From Betaproteobacteria bacterium MOLA814 (lineage in GTDB: Bacteria; Pseudomonadota; Gammaproteobacteria; Burkholderiales; Burkholderiaceae_C), in NCBI GenBank assembly GCA_000496475.1, contig AYMW01000001.1:308623-372622 (forward strand): a stretch of 64,000 bases of DNA, in the 5' to 3' direction. Below the pieces are notes generated by a model that was not told the DNA's origin, searched no databases, and worked only from the letters and a program-made list of their open reading frames with translations. The number at the start of each line of letters is the position of its first letter. Positions within the stretch are counted from its first letter, which is position 1. The position numbers and the translations under genes are program-made. Below are positions 8,375-18,586 of this stretch, in pieces.

Positions 8375-10792
8375 CTAAGCCCTCAACTGTGCCGCAACTG
8401 TGGTCTGCAAGGCCGTCAACACGCTGGCAACTGCGGCATCAATTTGCACATCAGTCAATGTCGCTTCATCAGAACCAAAAACCATACGTATGGCCATGCT
8501 CCTACGCAGACTGGTCTCACCATCCATAGGTTTAGGTCGGTACATGTCAAACAAATTGGCGCTCTCAAGCAAGCCCTGTGTGTTGGCGCCTTGCACAGCG
8601 ACCATGATGTGATCATGCGTTACAGACTCGCCCACCCAAACGGCTAAGTCGCGTTCGACACGTTGCTGGCGCGGCACCGTTTGTGCCTTGGGCAGTTGGC
8701 GCGCAAGTACAACGTCTAGGTCCAGCTCAAATAACACAGGCGCTTTGGGCAAGCCGTAGCCTTGGCGCCACTGGGGATGCAATTCACCCACAAAACCGAT
8801 GGGCTGGCCGTCTAACAACACTTGGGCGCACCGGCCAGGATGCAATGCTGGATGCGCAGCTGCCACAAAAGTGGGCTTGCGTGGTGACAGCAAGGCCTCT
8901 ACGTCGCCTTTGATATCGAAGAAGTCAACATCGCGCTCGGCCACACCCCACTGCGTGGGCTGGTTGGGGCCAAAGGCCAAACCTGCCAAACGCATGGGTT
9001 GATCAAAGCCAGCAACTGTGGTGTCTGTGTCCAATACAGACGGGTTTTTCTTGAACACACGGCCCAGCTCAAACACACGCACGCGTGGTGCACGGCGGTC
9101 TAAGTTGAACTTAAGCACTTGCACCAAGCTGCCCATCAAGCTTGAGCGCATGACGCTCAGTTGGCTTGCAATGGGGTTGAGCAGCTGAATGGGGTCTGCA
9201 TTGCCAGCTAACTCAGCTTCCCAACGCGCCTCAACAAAGCTGTAGTTGATGGTTTCAAAGTAGCCACGCTGAGCCACCAAGCGGCGCATGGCGTACTGAC
9301 CGCGCTGGGCCTCTGAGCGCACTTTAGGCAACGTAGGTGCCAGCGGCGCTGAGGTGGGCAACTGCTCAAACCCCACCATGCGCAGCACTTCTTCAATCAG
9401 GTCTTCTTCAATGCGAATATCAAAGCGCGGCGAGGGAGCGACGACAGACAACACCCCTGGAGATGTCAGCGCTACCGCCATGCCCAAACGCGTCAGCGCC
9501 TCAACGCATTGCGCCTCAGTAACAGGCATACCTATCACCTTGCAAGCACGCGCAACGCGCAAAACCACAGTCGGGTTCACCGGCATGTTGACTTGTTGGT
9601 CGTCTATGGGGCCGGCCTGCCCACCGCAGATAGCCAACACCAACTCGGTGATACGCTCAATGTGCTCCACCGTCAGCTGTGGATCTACGCCACGCTCAAA
9701 CCGGTGACCTGCATCCGTGGCAAAGTTAAAGCGACGTGAACGCCCTGCAATCGCTTGTGGCCACCAAAAAGCGGCTTCAATAAAGATGTTTGTGGTGGCG
9801 TCGGTCACGGCAGTGCCATCGCCGCCCATGATTCCTGCCAAGGACTCCACAGCGTGTGCATCAGCGATCACACCCACGGCCTCGTCCAACGTGACCGTAT
9901 TGCCGTTGAGCAGTTTAAGCTGCTCGCCTGCTTGGCCCCAACGCACGGTCAGGTCACCATGAATGGCGTCCAAGTCAAATATGTGCGAGGGGCGACCCAG
10001 CTCGAACATGACGAAATTTGAAATATCGACCAAAGGCGCCACGCTGCGCTGGCCACAACGCGCCAACTTGCGCACCATCCAAGCTGGCGTTTGCACTTGC
10101 GTATTGACACCCCGTATGACCCGCCCGCTGAAACGCCCGCACAAGTCTGTGTCTTGCACCGTCACTTTAAGAGTTTGATCGTGAGTTGGTGCAACCGTTG
10201 GGTATGTTTGAACCAACAAAGGGGCGCCAGTGACCGCACTAAGCTCGCGCGCCACGCCTTGAATGCTCAGACAGTGGGCCAAATTAGGCGTGAGCTTGAG
10301 CGTTAGCAAGGTGTCGTCAAGGTCGAGATACTGGCGGATATCTTGGCCCACTGGCGCGTCGCTTGGCAACTCCATCAGGCCTTCGCCGTCTTGGTCAATG
10401 CCCAACTCAACACTTGAGCACAACATGCCGTAACTGGCCACACCGCGCAATTGTCCAACCGTAATGTGCAGCGGTTGGCCGTCTTTACTCGGTGGCAACA
10501 CCGCACCGACCACCGCTGTGGGTATGCGAATACCAGCGCGCGCGTTGGGTGCACCGCACACAATGGTGAGGTGCTCAACCAAACCCACATGAACTTGGCA
10601 TACGCGCAACCGATCGGCATCTGGATGCTGCTCGACAGACACAATCTCGCCAACCACCACACCGCTAAATGCAGGGGCAGCAGTAGTCATGTCCTCAACT
10701 TCAAGACCCGCCATGGTCAAGGTATCAGCAAGCTGTTGGGTAGTGATGGGTGGGTTGCAAAACTCACGCAACCACGATTCAGAAAATTGCAT
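8375..10792 (-). CDS. pheT: Phenylalanyl-tRNA synthetase beta subunit
   Basis: 805 residues, the normal length. It forms the (alpha-beta)2 enzyme that charges tRNA-Phe. Domains in order: an N-terminal tRNA-binding OB fold (about 40-150), the B3/4 editing domain (about 210-390), B5 DNA-binding-like domain (about 400-475), a catalytic-like core, and a C-terminal FDX-ACB anticodon-binding domain (about 710-804). It follows pheS by 43 bp and is presumably co-transcribed with it. Confidence 0.98.
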   Translation of the reverse strand: MQFSESWLREFCNPPITTQQLADTLTMAGLEVEDMTTAAPAFSGVVVGEIVSVEQHPDADRLRVCQVHVGLVEHLTIVCGAPNARAGIRIPTAVVGAVLPPSKDGQPLHITVGQLRGVASYGMLCSSVELGIDQDGEGLMELPSDAPVGQDIRQYLDLDDTLLTLKLTPNLAHCLSIQGVARELSAVTGAPLLVQTYPTVAPTHDQTLKVTVQDTDLCGRFSGRVIRGVNTQVQTPAWMVRKLARCGQRSVAPLVDISNFVMFELGRPSHIFDLDAIHGDLTVRWGQAGEQLKLLNGNTVTLDEAVGVIADAHAVESLAGIMGGDGTAVTDATTNIFIEAAFWWPQAIAGRSRRFNFATDAGHRFERGVDPQLTVEHIERITELVLAICGGQAGPIDDQQVNMPVNPTVVLRVARACKVIGMPVTEAQCVEALTRLGMAVALTSPGVLSVVAPSPRFDIRIEEDLIEEVLRMVGFEQLPTSAPLAPTLPKVRSEAQRGQYAMRRLVAQRGYFETINYSFVEARWEAELAGNADPIQLLNPIASQLSVMRSSLMGSLVQVLKFNLDRRAPRVRVFELGRVFKKNPSVLDTDTTVAGFDQPMRLAGLAFGPNQPTQWGVAERDVDFFDIKGDVEALLSPRKPTFVAAAHPALHPGRCAQVLLDGQPIGFVGELHPQWRQGYGLPKAPVLFELDLDVVLARQLPKAQTVPRQQRVERDLAVWVGESVTHDHIMVAVQGANTQGLLESANLFDMYRPKPMDGETSLRRSMAIRMVFGSDEATLTDVQIDAAVASVLTALQTTVAAQLRA

Positions 10793-10835
10793 ACAGAATA
10801 CTCAAACGCAAAAAATTAGAACGGGGGGACTGGGC

Positions 10836-11897
10836 TTATTCGAACTGTTTCAAAAAGCGCAAATCGCCGTCAAAGAACAGGCGCAAATCGTTCACGCCGT
10901 AGCGCAACATGGCCAATCGGTCTGGGCCCATGCCAAAAGCAAATCCAATGAAATGCTCTGGATCTAGGCCCATGTTGCGCACCACATCAGGGTGGGTTTG
11001 GCCGCAACCAGCAACCTCCAACCACTTGCCCGCCAAGGGACCAGTCGCAAACTGAATATCGACTTCAGCACCTGGCTCGGTAAATGGGAAAAAACTGGGC
11101 CTAAAGCGCAACACCAAGTCTTTCGACTCGAAATAGGTTTTACAAAACTCGGTAAACACCACGCGCAAGTCTTTGAAACTCACATTCTCACCAATCCACA
11201 AGCCCTCGCATTGGTGGAACATGGGCGAGTGCGTGGCATCGCTGTCAACGCGGTAGGTCCGTCCCGGCGCGATAACGCGAATCTCTGGCATGCCTTGGCC
11301 AGCATCCAGTGCAGCCCGGTGACGCTTCACATGCTGCACCGCATGGCGAATTTGCATGGGACTTGTATGTGTGCGTAGCAGATTAGGCTGACCATCCTCT
11401 GACTCGACCACTTTCTCTACATAGAAGGTGTCGTGCATAGAACGTGCCGGGTGGTCAGCTGGCGTGTTGAGCGCTGTGAAGTTGAACCAATCAGATTCGA
11501 TTTCAGGACCGTCTGCCACATCGAAACCCATAGACCCGAATATAGACTCAATGCGCTCAATGGTTAGGCTGACTGGATGCAAACCACCCTGCCCTGCGCT
11601 GCGCCCGGGCAGGGTCACATCGAGGGCCTCTGCCTTCAGTTGAATGTCCAACTCTGCCTGCGCCAAAGCATTGCGCCTCGCAGTCAGCGCCGCTTCAATG
11701 GCTTGCTTGGCTTGGTTGATGAGGGCGCCTTGCGCCTTCTTGTCGTCTACCGACAGGGCAGCCATGCCCTTCATGAGTTCAGTAATACGACCACTTTTAC
11801 CTAAAAACTGCGCTTTGGCATTTTCTAGATCGTTCGGGGTATCGGCTAGTTCAAACTGCGTGCGCGCCGTTTGAACCAAAGCATCCAATTCGTTCAT
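10836..11897 (-). CDS. pheS: Phenylalanyl-tRNA synthetase alpha subunit
   Basis: 353 residues. This catalytic class II subunit has an N-terminal coiled coil (residues 1-95), then motif 2 around [18 protein letters not shown] and motif 3 near [17 protein letters not shown]. It charges tRNA-Phe together with PheT. A Rho-independent terminator separates it from rplT upstream, so it probably has its own promoter in 11898-11967 or depends on read-through. Confidence 0.98.
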   Translation of the reverse strand: MNELDALVQTARTQFELADTPNDLENAKAQFLGKSGRITELMKGMAALSVDDKKAQGALINQAKQAIEAALTARRNALAQAELDIQLKAEALDVTLPGRSAGQGGLHPVSLTIERIESIFGSMGFDVADGPEIESDWFNFTALNTPADHPARSMHDTFYVEKVVESEDGQPNLLRTHTSPMQIRHAVQHVKRHRAALDAGQGMPEIRVIAPGRTYRVDSDATHSPMFHQCEGLWIGENVSFKDLRVVFTEFCKTYFESKDLVLRFRPSFFPFTEPGAEVDIQFATGPLAGKWLEVAGCGQTHPDVVRNMGLDPEHFIGFAFGMGPDRLAMLRYGVNDLRLFFDGDLRFLKQFE

Positions 11898-11967
11898 GTG
11901 TATCTAGTGCCTCTGAGGCCCTTGGTCTTGGACCATTAATTTATCAAGCATTCGGACAAACTAACAA

Positions 11968-12000
11968 TAAAAAAGGGCTAGAGCATTCCTGCCTAGCCCT
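11968..12000 (-). terminator. Rho-independent terminator after rplT
   Basis: AGGGCTAG (11974-11981) pairs with CTAGCCCT (11993-12000). On the minus strand the stem is followed by a run of seven T (11968-11974). It ends the infC-rpmI-rplT transcript ahead of pheS. Confidence 0.88.
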
Positions 12001-12047
12001 AATCCGTTTGCACCCAGCCTACCTTTCAGCAGACTGCACGCGCTGCA

Positions 12048-12407
12048 TCAAGCGGCCAATTTGGCTTTAGCTTGGGCAACAATGCTGGCAAACGCCGCTT
12101 TGTCATGTACAGCCATATCGGCCAACACTTTGCGGTCAATTTCAATCGCGGCCTTTTTCAAGCCGTTAGCAAATTGGCTGTAAGTCATGCCCAATTCACG
12201 CGCACCAGCGTTGATACGGGCAATCCACAACTGACGGAACACGCGCTTTTTAGTGCGACGGTCACGGTATGCGTATTGACCTGCCTTCATCACCGCCTGT
12301 TTGGCGATGCGGTAGACATTACCGCGGCGACCGCGGAAACCTTTTGCAAGGGCTAAGACTTTTTTGTGTCGGGCACGAGCCGTGACACCACGTTTGACGC
12401 GAGGCAT
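12048..12407 (-). CDS. rplT: Ribosomal protein L20
   Basis: 119 residues, starting [20 protein letters not shown]. It is a highly basic 50S assembly protein with the usual long N-terminal helix that binds 23S rRNA. In E. coli L20 represses rpmI-rplT translation by binding the leader mRNA. It lies 26 bp after rpmI. Confidence 0.98.
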   Translation of the reverse strand: MPRVKRGVTARARHKKVLALAKGFRGRRGNVYRIAKQAVMKAGQYAYRDRRTKKRVFRQLWIARINAGARELGMTYSQFANGLKKAAIEIDRKVLADMAVHDKAAFASIVAQAKAKLAA

Positions 12408-12433
12408 ATTATTTCTCCTTGTTCGTCGTTAAA

Positions 12434-12637
12434 TCACAGGCCTGCATAGGGCATCATGCCAGCGATGTGTCCTAAATCGGACTTCGCTACATTGGTGGTC
12501 CCACGCAAATGACGCTTGAGTTTGGTGGTCTTCTTGGTCAAAATGTGACGTTTGAAGGCATGACCGCGTTTAACGGTGCCACCTGGACGAACGCGGAATC
12601 GTTTTTTAGCCGAACTCTTGGTTTTCATCTTGGGCAT
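12434..12637 (-). CDS. rpmI: Ribosomal protein L35
   Basis: 67 residues, [20 protein letters not shown] onward. A small basic 50S protein of normal length, placed between infC and rplT as in most bacteria. The AGGAGC ribosome site is just upstream of the ATG. Confidence 0.98.
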   Translation of the reverse strand: MPKMKTKSSAKKRFRVRPGGTVKRGHAFKRHILTKKTTKLKRHLRGTTNVAKSDLGHIAGMMPYAGL

Positions 12638-12719
12638 TTATATGCTCCTATTACATTGTGCTCGTGAGGCGCTGTGAACCTTCCACAGACTTGTTGGCCC
12701 CGAGACACTTATTCAACAC

Positions 12720-12753
12720 AACAGCGGTGTGACCCAAAGGCCACACCGCTGTT
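12720..12753 (-). promoter_or_regulatory. Stem-loop in the infC-rpmI intergenic leader
   Basis: AACAGCGGTGTG (12720-12731) pairs perfectly with 12742-12753 around a 10-base loop. No T-run follows on either strand, so it is not a clear intrinsic terminator. Position suggests an attenuator, processing site or part of an L20-responsive leader. Confidence 0.5.
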
Positions 12754-12835
12754 GGTTGTGGGCGGCAAGCCTTACAGCTTGCCAGTTCGCATTTTCATGC
12801 AAATTCTATTGTCAGTTAAGCGCAAACCGCATCCG

Positions 12836-13513
12836 TTAGGAGGCGTCTTGAACGTGCGGCGTTGCCGCTGCAGGTGCAACTTCACTCGGGGCAGTTGCTG
12901 GCGGGGGTGCGCTCGCAGCCGCAGGAGCGGATGCAGGCACAGCCTTCGATTGCTTGTTCGCATTAGGCTTTTTACGGGCCGGTGCGATCATCATAACCAT
13001 CTGGCGGCCTTCCAATTTAGGGAACTGCTCAACGATAATTTCGTCGGCCAATTCGTCGCGCAACCGCTGCAACAAAGCCAAACCCAATTCTTGGTGCGTA
13101 ATCTCACGACCGCGGTATCGCAACGTGATTTTGCACTTGTCGCCGTCATCTAAAAAACGACGGATATTGCGCACTTTGATGTTGTAGTCACCGTCATCGG
13201 TGCCAGGGCGAAATTTCACTTCCTTGACTTCAATGACCTTTTGCTTTGACTTGGCATCCGCAGCTTTTTTCTGCTCTTGGTACTTGAACTTGCCGTAGTC
13301 CATCAAGCGACACACTGGCGGGGCTGCGTTGGGAGAAATTTCAACCAAATCAACATCCAGCTCACCTGCCATGCGCAACGCCTCCATCAGGGGCACAACA
13401 CCTAATGGCTCGTTGTCTGGGCCACTTACGCGCACCTCAGGAGCCATAATTTCACGGTTTAAGCGGTGTTTGCGCTCTTCACGGTGGCGACGATCACGAA
13501 ATTCGGTAGCGAT
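12836..13513 (-). CDS. infC: Translation initiation factor IF-3 (apparent AUC start)
   Basis: 225 residues if read from ATC 13513. The conserved N-terminus [20 protein letters not shown] lies upstream of the first ATG (13447), so that ATG cannot be the true start. AAGGA stands seven bases before the ATC, and no ATG, GTG or TTG fits at that place. infC of many bacteria uses rare AUU, AUC or AUA starts as part of autoregulation by IF-3. The N- and C-domains are normal. The last 40 residues form an Ala/Pro-rich tail not present in E. coli IF-3. Confidence 0.93.
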   Translation of the reverse strand: MATEFRDRRHREERKHRLNREIMAPEVRVSGPDNEPLGVVPLMEALRMAGELDVDLVEISPNAAPPVCRLMDYGKFKYQEQKKAADAKSKQKVIEVKEVKFRPGTDDGDYNIKVRNIRRFLDDGDKCKITLRYRGREITHQELGLALLQRLRDELADEIIVEQFPKLEGRQMVMMIAPARKKPNANKQSKAVPASAPAAASAPPPATAPSEVAPAAATPHVQDAS

Positions 13514-13580
13514 GGTTGAATCCTTTTTTCCGCAACACTAGGCTGCACACAATATATAAAAATCTAGTGGCGTGCGTGAC

Positions 13581-15488
13581 TTACTTTTTGTCGGATACGG
13601 CTGTAGCAACCAATTCCGAAAAGTCTTTCACTGACATCACGCCCAAGTCTTGGTTGCCTCGTGCACGCACTGCAACCGTACCAGCAGCCAGTTCTTTATC
13701 ACCTATTACCGCGATAAAAGGCACCTTTTGCATGGCATAACTCCGTATTTTAGCCGTAATTTTCTCATTACGCGAATCGACTACCACCCTAAGCCCATGA
13801 TTTCTGAGTAACTTTGCAGTTTCGTGGCAGTATTCCAACTGTGCATCGGTGATATTGAGCACGGCTACCTGCACTGGCGCTAGCCAGGTGGGCATTGCAC
13901 CCGCATGCTCTTCAATCAAAATACCGATGAATCGCTCAAGACTTCCAACAATCGCACGGTGCAACATAACGGGGCGGTGGCGCGCGCCATCCTCACCAAC
14001 ATATTCAGCGTCCAAGCGCTCAGGCATTGAAAAATCAACCTGCATGGTGCCGCATTGCCACTGGCGACCAATCGCGTCTTTTAGGGTGTATTCGATCTTG
14101 GGGCCATAAAAAGCGCCGTCACCTGGCGCAATTTCAAACTCACAGCCTGAGAGGCGCAAGCTTTCTATCAAAGCGAACTCGGCCTTGTCCCAGCTTTCAT
14201 CTGAGCCTATACGTTGCTCTGGGCGGGTGGCCACTTTGTAGATGATGTTTTTGAAGCCGAAGTCGTCGTACACCTGTTGCAGCAGCGTGGTGTAGGACAC
14301 GCACTCTTCCAAAATATGAGCTTCTGTACAAAAAATGTGGCCGTCGTCTTGGGTGAAGGCCCGAACGCGCATGATGCCGTGCAAGCCACCCGTGGGCTCG
14401 TTGCGGTGGCACTGGCCAAACTCGCCGTAACGCAAAGGCAAGTCGCGGTAACTTTTTATGCCCTGCTTGAAAATTTGAATATGCCCCGGGCAGTTCATGG
14501 GCTTTAAGGCGTACTCGCGTTTCTCACTTTCAGTGGTGAACATGTTGTCGCGGTACTTGTCCCAGTGTCCCGTCTTTTCCCACAGGCTCTTGTCTAAAAT
14601 TTGTGGGCCTTTGACCTCTTGGTAACCGTTGTTGCGGTACACGGCGCGCATGTACTGCTCAACCTCCTGCCACAGCGTCCATCCCTTGGGATGCCAAAAC
14701 ACTGTGCCTGGTGAATGCTCGTCCATGTGGAATAAATCCAGCTCGCGGCCCAGTTTGCGGTGGTCACGCTTGTCGGCCTCATCCAACATGGTGAGGTATT
14801 GCTGCAACTCGTCTTTGGTCGCCCATGCTGTGCCGTAAATACGCTGCAGCATCTCGTTGCGATGGTCGCCACGCCAGTAAGCGCCAGCCACCTTCATGAG
14901 TTTGAAGTGCTTGAGCTTGCCTGTGCTGGGTACGTGAGGACCACGGCACAAGTCTTCAAACGCGCCTTCAGCATACAAACTGACATCTTCACCTGGTGGG
15001 ATGCTGCCAATGATTTCGGCCTTGTAGGCCTCACCCATGTTTTTGAAGTAGGTCACCGCTTCGTCGCGGGGCAGCACACGACGCACAAGTGGCTCGTCTT
15101 TGTTGGCCAACTCGGTCATGCGCTTTTCAATGGCAATCAAGTCTTCCGGTGTGAATGGGCGTTTGTAAGCAAAGTCGTAATAAAAGCCATTTTCGATAAC
15201 CGGTCCTATGGTGACCTGTGCCTCTGGAAACAAGCTCTTGACGGCATACGCCAATAAGTGCGCGGTAGAGTGTCGGATCAACTCCAAGCCATCGGCGTCT
15301 TTTGCCGTAACAATAGCCACAGTTGCATGGCCATCAATGACAAAGCTGGTGTCCACCAACGTGCCGTCCACCTTGCCTCCCAGCGCAGCTTTAGCCAGAC
15401 CTGCCCCAATACTTGCGGCTACTTCGGCCACGGTAACAGGGCCTGGATAAGAGCGGGTCGAGCCGTCAGGGAGCGTGATTTCAGACAT
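13581..15488 (-). CDS. thrS: Threonyl-tRNA synthetase
   Basis: 635 residues from ATG 15488 ([10 protein letters not shown]). An in-frame extension to 15560 lacks family similarity and is rejected. Domains: TGS (1-62), editing domain with [10 protein letters not shown] (about 77), class II catalytic core with zinc-ligand motifs MNCPGH and [11 protein letters not shown], motif 3 near [15 protein letters not shown], and a C-terminal anticodon-binding domain. It charges tRNA-Thr. It lies upstream of infC as in E. coli. Confidence 0.98.
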   Translation of the reverse strand: MSEITLPDGSTRSYPGPVTVAEVAASIGAGLAKAALGGKVDGTLVDTSFVIDGHATVAIVTAKDADGLELIRHSTAHLLAYAVKSLFPEAQVTIGPVIENGFYYDFAYKRPFTPEDLIAIEKRMTELANKDEPLVRRVLPRDEAVTYFKNMGEAYKAEIIGSIPPGEDVSLYAEGAFEDLCRGPHVPSTGKLKHFKLMKVAGAYWRGDHRNEMLQRIYGTAWATKDELQQYLTMLDEADKRDHRKLGRELDLFHMDEHSPGTVFWHPKGWTLWQEVEQYMRAVYRNNGYQEVKGPQILDKSLWEKTGHWDKYRDNMFTTESEKREYALKPMNCPGHIQIFKQGIKSYRDLPLRYGEFGQCHRNEPTGGLHGIMRVRAFTQDDGHIFCTEAHILEECVSYTTLLQQVYDDFGFKNIIYKVATRPEQRIGSDESWDKAEFALIESLRLSGCEFEIAPGDGAFYGPKIEYTLKDAIGRQWQCGTMQVDFSMPERLDAEYVGEDGARHRPVMLHRAIVGSLERFIGILIEEHAGAMPTWLAPVQVAVLNITDAQLEYCHETAKLLRNHGLRVVVDSRNEKITAKIRSYAMQKVPFIAVIGDKELAAGTVAVRARGNQDLGVMSVKDFSELVATAVSDKK

Positions 15489-15663
15489 AAGTGCGTGTAG
15501 GCAAACGATTGGGATGTAAAACAGCGTCTCAGCGCCAGCCATACTGGCTTTGCGCATCAACTTACTTAACCCTGCATTCTATAGTGGGGTGACCTCGACA
15601 TCTGACATGCCCCTGCGCGTGATCGAGGCACACACACCACGGCAGTTCCACCAGAAGAGGCGG

Positions 15664-15806
15664 CTAATCCTTGTAGAAGCTCTCGCGCCAAGCGTTGATG
15701 AGAACACGCACTGCGTGGGTGTCTTTCGTTAGAGGTGTTGCGCGCAACAACCATGACGCTTGGCACATCGGCACCCAGCGGCGTTATGCGTAGCCGGACC
15801 TTTCAA
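15664..15806 (-). pseudogene. Decayed C-terminal fragment of a LysR-type regulator
   Basis: In the minus direction one frame reads RLRITPLGADVPSVMVVARN then TSNERHP. After a one-base shift the next frame reads AVRVLINAWRESFYKD and a stop at 15664. Together they resemble the last 45 residues of LysR effector domains. Stops block both frames further upstream. This is inferred from pattern only. The rest of the 15489-16030 gap holds nothing I can identify. Confidence 0.35.
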
Positions 15807-16030
15807 ACACCGTGTCTGCGCCATTTATTTAGAAACGGGACGCGCGCGGGGTTTTCGAATTGCCTATACATTGACGTGATGAGACAAGTGTCAATACAAA
15901 CGCTTTCAACGCTGGAACGATTGCCTCAACGCGCTCAACGCAACAAGCCTCACACACCAAAGCAAATTAAATTGGCAACTCAATCTCTGGCATTGACGGC
16001 TAGACCACCCAACAATCAGGAGGGAACTGC

Positions 16031-17161
16031 ATGCGCACCACGCTCATAGCACTGCTATTTTTTTTCACGGGACATGCAACAGCCGTCGATCTTGTTGTTG
16101 GCAGCGCCGGTGGGCAACTACAAGGCCACGTTGTGGCGGATTTTCCAGATCCTTGGGCAGTCTCATTCCTTGATGATGCGCAACTTTTGGTCACCACCAA
16201 ATCTGGGCGTTTGTGGTTGTTGACCACCACGGGCGACACAGCTTTGGTACAAGGTGTACCCACAGTTTTTGCGGGCGGTCAAGGTGGCCTGGGCGACGTC
16301 GTACCCCACCCCCAGTTTTCAGACAACCGTTTGGTCTATTTGTCATATGTGAATTCAACCGATGGCGGTAAGACCAGGTTCGCAACGGTAGCCAGGGCCA
16401 CATTGGTAGCCTCAAACCCACCTAAACTGATCAAGCTTGAGACCATATGGCGTCAGTTTCCAGCTCATGCTGGCATGGGTCACTTCTCCCACCGCATTGC
16501 GTTTGGCCCTACCCACAGTCCGCACGCTGGGAAACTGTTCATTTCATCTGGGGACAGACAAGCGCTCAGCCCAGCACAAAACTGGGATATGAACTTGGGG
16601 AAAATCGTAAGACTCAACGACGACGGCTCAGTCCCCAGCGACAACCCCTTCCAAAACAACGGTGCGCTTGCTACATCTTTTTGGACTATGGGACACAGAA
16701 ATGTTTTAGGTCTGGCCTTTGACAACAACGGACAGTTGTGGTCACACGAAATGGGCCCTAGGCACGGTGATGAACTTAATAAAGTGGTGCCCGGCAACAA
16801 CTACGGCTGGCCCCTGGTCTCAGAAGGACGCCATTACAGCGGCGTCCCCATACCCAGCCACAGCACGCGCGCAGACTTCAAAGCGCCGGAGCTGTATTGG
16901 GTGCCTACTGTTGCACCATCGGGATTGGCTTTTGTTGCAGGCAGCGAGTTCCCGCAGTGGACAGGCCATGCATTGATAGGTGGCTTGCGCAGCCAAGCAC
17001 TGATCAGAGTTGCATTTGCACATGGCAAAGCCTATGAGGCCGAGCGCTTTGGCTGGAAGCAACGCGTGCGTGATGTTGAACTTGCACCTGACGGAACCAT
17101 TTGGGTACTAGAGGACCCGCCTTTGGGCAGGCTGATTCGTTTTAGCAAACCGCTCAACTAG
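16031..17161 (+). CDS. PQQ-dependent aldose sugar dehydrogenase (YliI/Asd type)
   Basis: 376 residues. It has a signal peptide (1-18, ending ATA) and a six-bladed beta-propeller of the soluble glucose/sorbosone dehydrogenase family. Recognisable parts are DPWAVSFLDD, the catalytic-His region HFSHRIAFGP, GHRNVLGLAFD, and MGPRHGDELNKVVPGNNYGW, which lines the PQQ and calcium site. It would oxidise aldoses in the periplasm with PQQ. AGGAGG precedes the start. No PQQ synthesis genes are in the window. It stands alone, with decayed genes on either side. Confidence 0.92.
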   Translation: MRTTLIALLFFFTGHATAVDLVVGSAGGQLQGHVVADFPDPWAVSFLDDAQLLVTTKSGRLWLLTTTGDTALVQGVPTVFAGGQGGLGDVVPHPQFSDNRLVYLSYVNSTDGGKTRFATVARATLVASNPPKLIKLETIWRQFPAHAGMGHFSHRIAFGPTHSPHAGKLFISSGDRQALSPAQNWDMNLGKIVRLNDDGSVPSDNPFQNNGALATSFWTMGHRNVLGLAFDNNGQLWSHEMGPRHGDELNKVVPGNNYGWPLVSEGRHYSGVPIPSHSTRADFKAPELYWVPTVAPSGLAFVAGSEFPQWTGHALIGGLRSQALIRVAFAHGKAYEAERFGWKQRVRDVELAPDGTIWVLEDPPLGRLIRFSKPLN

Positions 17162-17289
17162 GCCAGCTTGTTTCTTGTGAGGTGCACATGTACAAGCCCA
17201 CACCGCACAGGTAAAAGCGGTAGTCGGTGCCCAGCTAGAAAATTAAGCCGCTGATTCGGCGGCTAACGCTGTGTGCAACTCCAGTGCTG

Positions 17290-17500
17290 CAGTCCATGCC
17301 CTTTCAGATCCGATAAAAACAGTCAGACGTGCACTCGCCCGTTAAGAACGGCTTGTCGTTGTCACCATGGTCAGATGCAATGAGGTTGCCTGCTTGTGCA
17401 TCGGTACGGGCCAATACCATGGTTGACACACCCATTTCATCTGCGGCAAAGCGGGCCGCATCGAGAACGCCGCCACAACCGACTTCAGCGTCGACACGTC
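17290..17500 (-). pseudogene. Fragment of a second isocitrate lyase gene (aceA remnant)
   Basis: Positions about 17292-17460 are nearly the same as 29937-30105 inside the intact aceA, in the same orientation. At GCAAAGCGGGCCGCA the fragment jumps to sequence matching 30245 onward. In the intact gene both sides of the missing segment of about 130 bp carry the direct repeat GCATTGAG, so a repeat-mediated deletion explains the join. Both ends are lost and the frame is broken. The remainder of 17162-17665 shows no gene. Confidence 0.8.
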
Positions 17501-17665
17501 AAGAACTGATGGGTTGGGTCAAACCAGTGAAGGAGTTGATGCCTTGATTCAAACGGCATCGCCAACAAAAGCTTGAGTGAGCAATAGCTGCCCAGTTCAC
17601 ACAGGAACAACGCGACGCCAAGCATGCCATACACTCGACCAAATGTGGCTGCTTGGCTCAACGCT

Positions 17666-18586
17666 CTAGCGCAGGCGCATTTCTTTCAAACTGGGTACGT
17701 TGCGACGCAACACCTCGTCTGCCAACCAAATTGCAGATCTCTGGCCCCGCTGGGCAACTGTTTCTAACGCCATCTGTTGGTAGTCGTCGTTGAACACCTC
17801 AAAGCTATAGTCGCCTCCATAGCCTAGATCCTCTAACTTCAGCACAAGTGCTTTCAAGTCGGGACTGTGTACGCCTTCGCCGGGAAATACTCGGAAAGTT
17901 CTCGCGGTTGTTCTTCGGTCTTCAAATGTCGGCGCTTCTTGCCACAAGAAATCGGCCAGTTGCACCAAGAAGATTTTATGAGGCGCTAAGAAGTTCAATT
18001 CCTCCAATTGAGTCTTACTAGCAAAAATATGAAACGAATCTAAACCAATGCCTAAGTTTGGACAGTCAGCTCGAGAAATGACATCCCACGCATCTGAAAA
18101 CTCATTGATCGTTCGCCCCCAAGACAAGGCCTCATAGGCGATTTTTATACCGTAAGGAATGGCCAAAATAGCAAGCTTGCGCAAGTCGCTGGCGATGTGG
18201 TCGCGGTCTGAACTGGCATGAACAGAGGTAGAAGAGCACGCCAACAGCACGTCACATCCTAGGGCTGAGCACATGTCGAGCATAGACTTGGCTATGTCCA
18301 CTTTGTAAGCGTGCAAATCACCAGATAGACCTTCGAAATCTCTCAACACTTGGAAGCCTGTCCCTCTTAAGCCACTGGATTTAAATTCAGCAACGCCCGC
18401 CTTGAAACCTTGGGGATGGCCCACAAAGTCATTGGCTTTCAGCATCACCTGGGAAAAACCCGCCTGTTGAATGGCATCAAGCTTTGCCCCTAAAGGTCCA
18501 GCCAAGGTGATGGTGTCCATACCAAAACCCTGAATGGTTTGGCGTACGCGAGCAACGTTTTTATGCTCAAAGGCTAAGGTTGTCAT
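17666..18586 (-). CDS. quiC: 3-dehydroshikimate dehydratase, TIM-barrel (QuiC-type N-domain as a separate protein)
   Basis: 306 residues. It belongs to the sugar-phosphate isomerase/epimerase fold and most resembles the dehydratase half of QuiC, which turns 3-dehydroshikimate into protocatechuate. The divalent-metal ligands appear at Glu152 (YEALSWGR), Asp183 (GIGLDSFH), Gln209 (VQLAD) and Glu263 (SFEVFND), with spacing like the QuiC family. LRDFEG near 81-86 is also typical. In many proteobacteria this domain is fused ahead of an HPPD-like domain; here that domain is a separate gene upstream, overlapping by 4 bp. The neighbouring AroE-like gene supports the role. Another sugar isomerase is a less likely reading. 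Confidence 0.82.
   Translation of the reverse strand: MTTLAFEHKNVARVRQTIQGFGMDTITLAGPLGAKLDAIQQAGFSQVMLKANDFVGHPQGFKAGVAEFKSSGLRGTGFQVLRDFEGLSGDLHAYKVDIAKSMLDMCSALGCDVLLACSSTSVHASSDRDHIASDLRKLAILAIPYGIKIAYEALSWGRTINEFSDAWDVISRADCPNLGIGLDSFHIFASKTQLEELNFLAPHKIFLVQLADFLWQEAPTFEDRRTTARTFRVFPGEGVHSPDLKALVLKLEDLGYGGDYSFEVFNDDYQQMALETVAQRGQRSAIWLADEVLRRNVPSLKEMRLR

Noticed and set aside
12836..13447. infC starting at ATG 13447
   Set aside because: This would drop the conserved N-terminal residues of IF-3 that lie in frame upstream.
13581..15560. A longer thrS starting at 15560
   Set aside because: The added 24 residues have no family similarity; the conserved TGS domain starts at ATG 15488.
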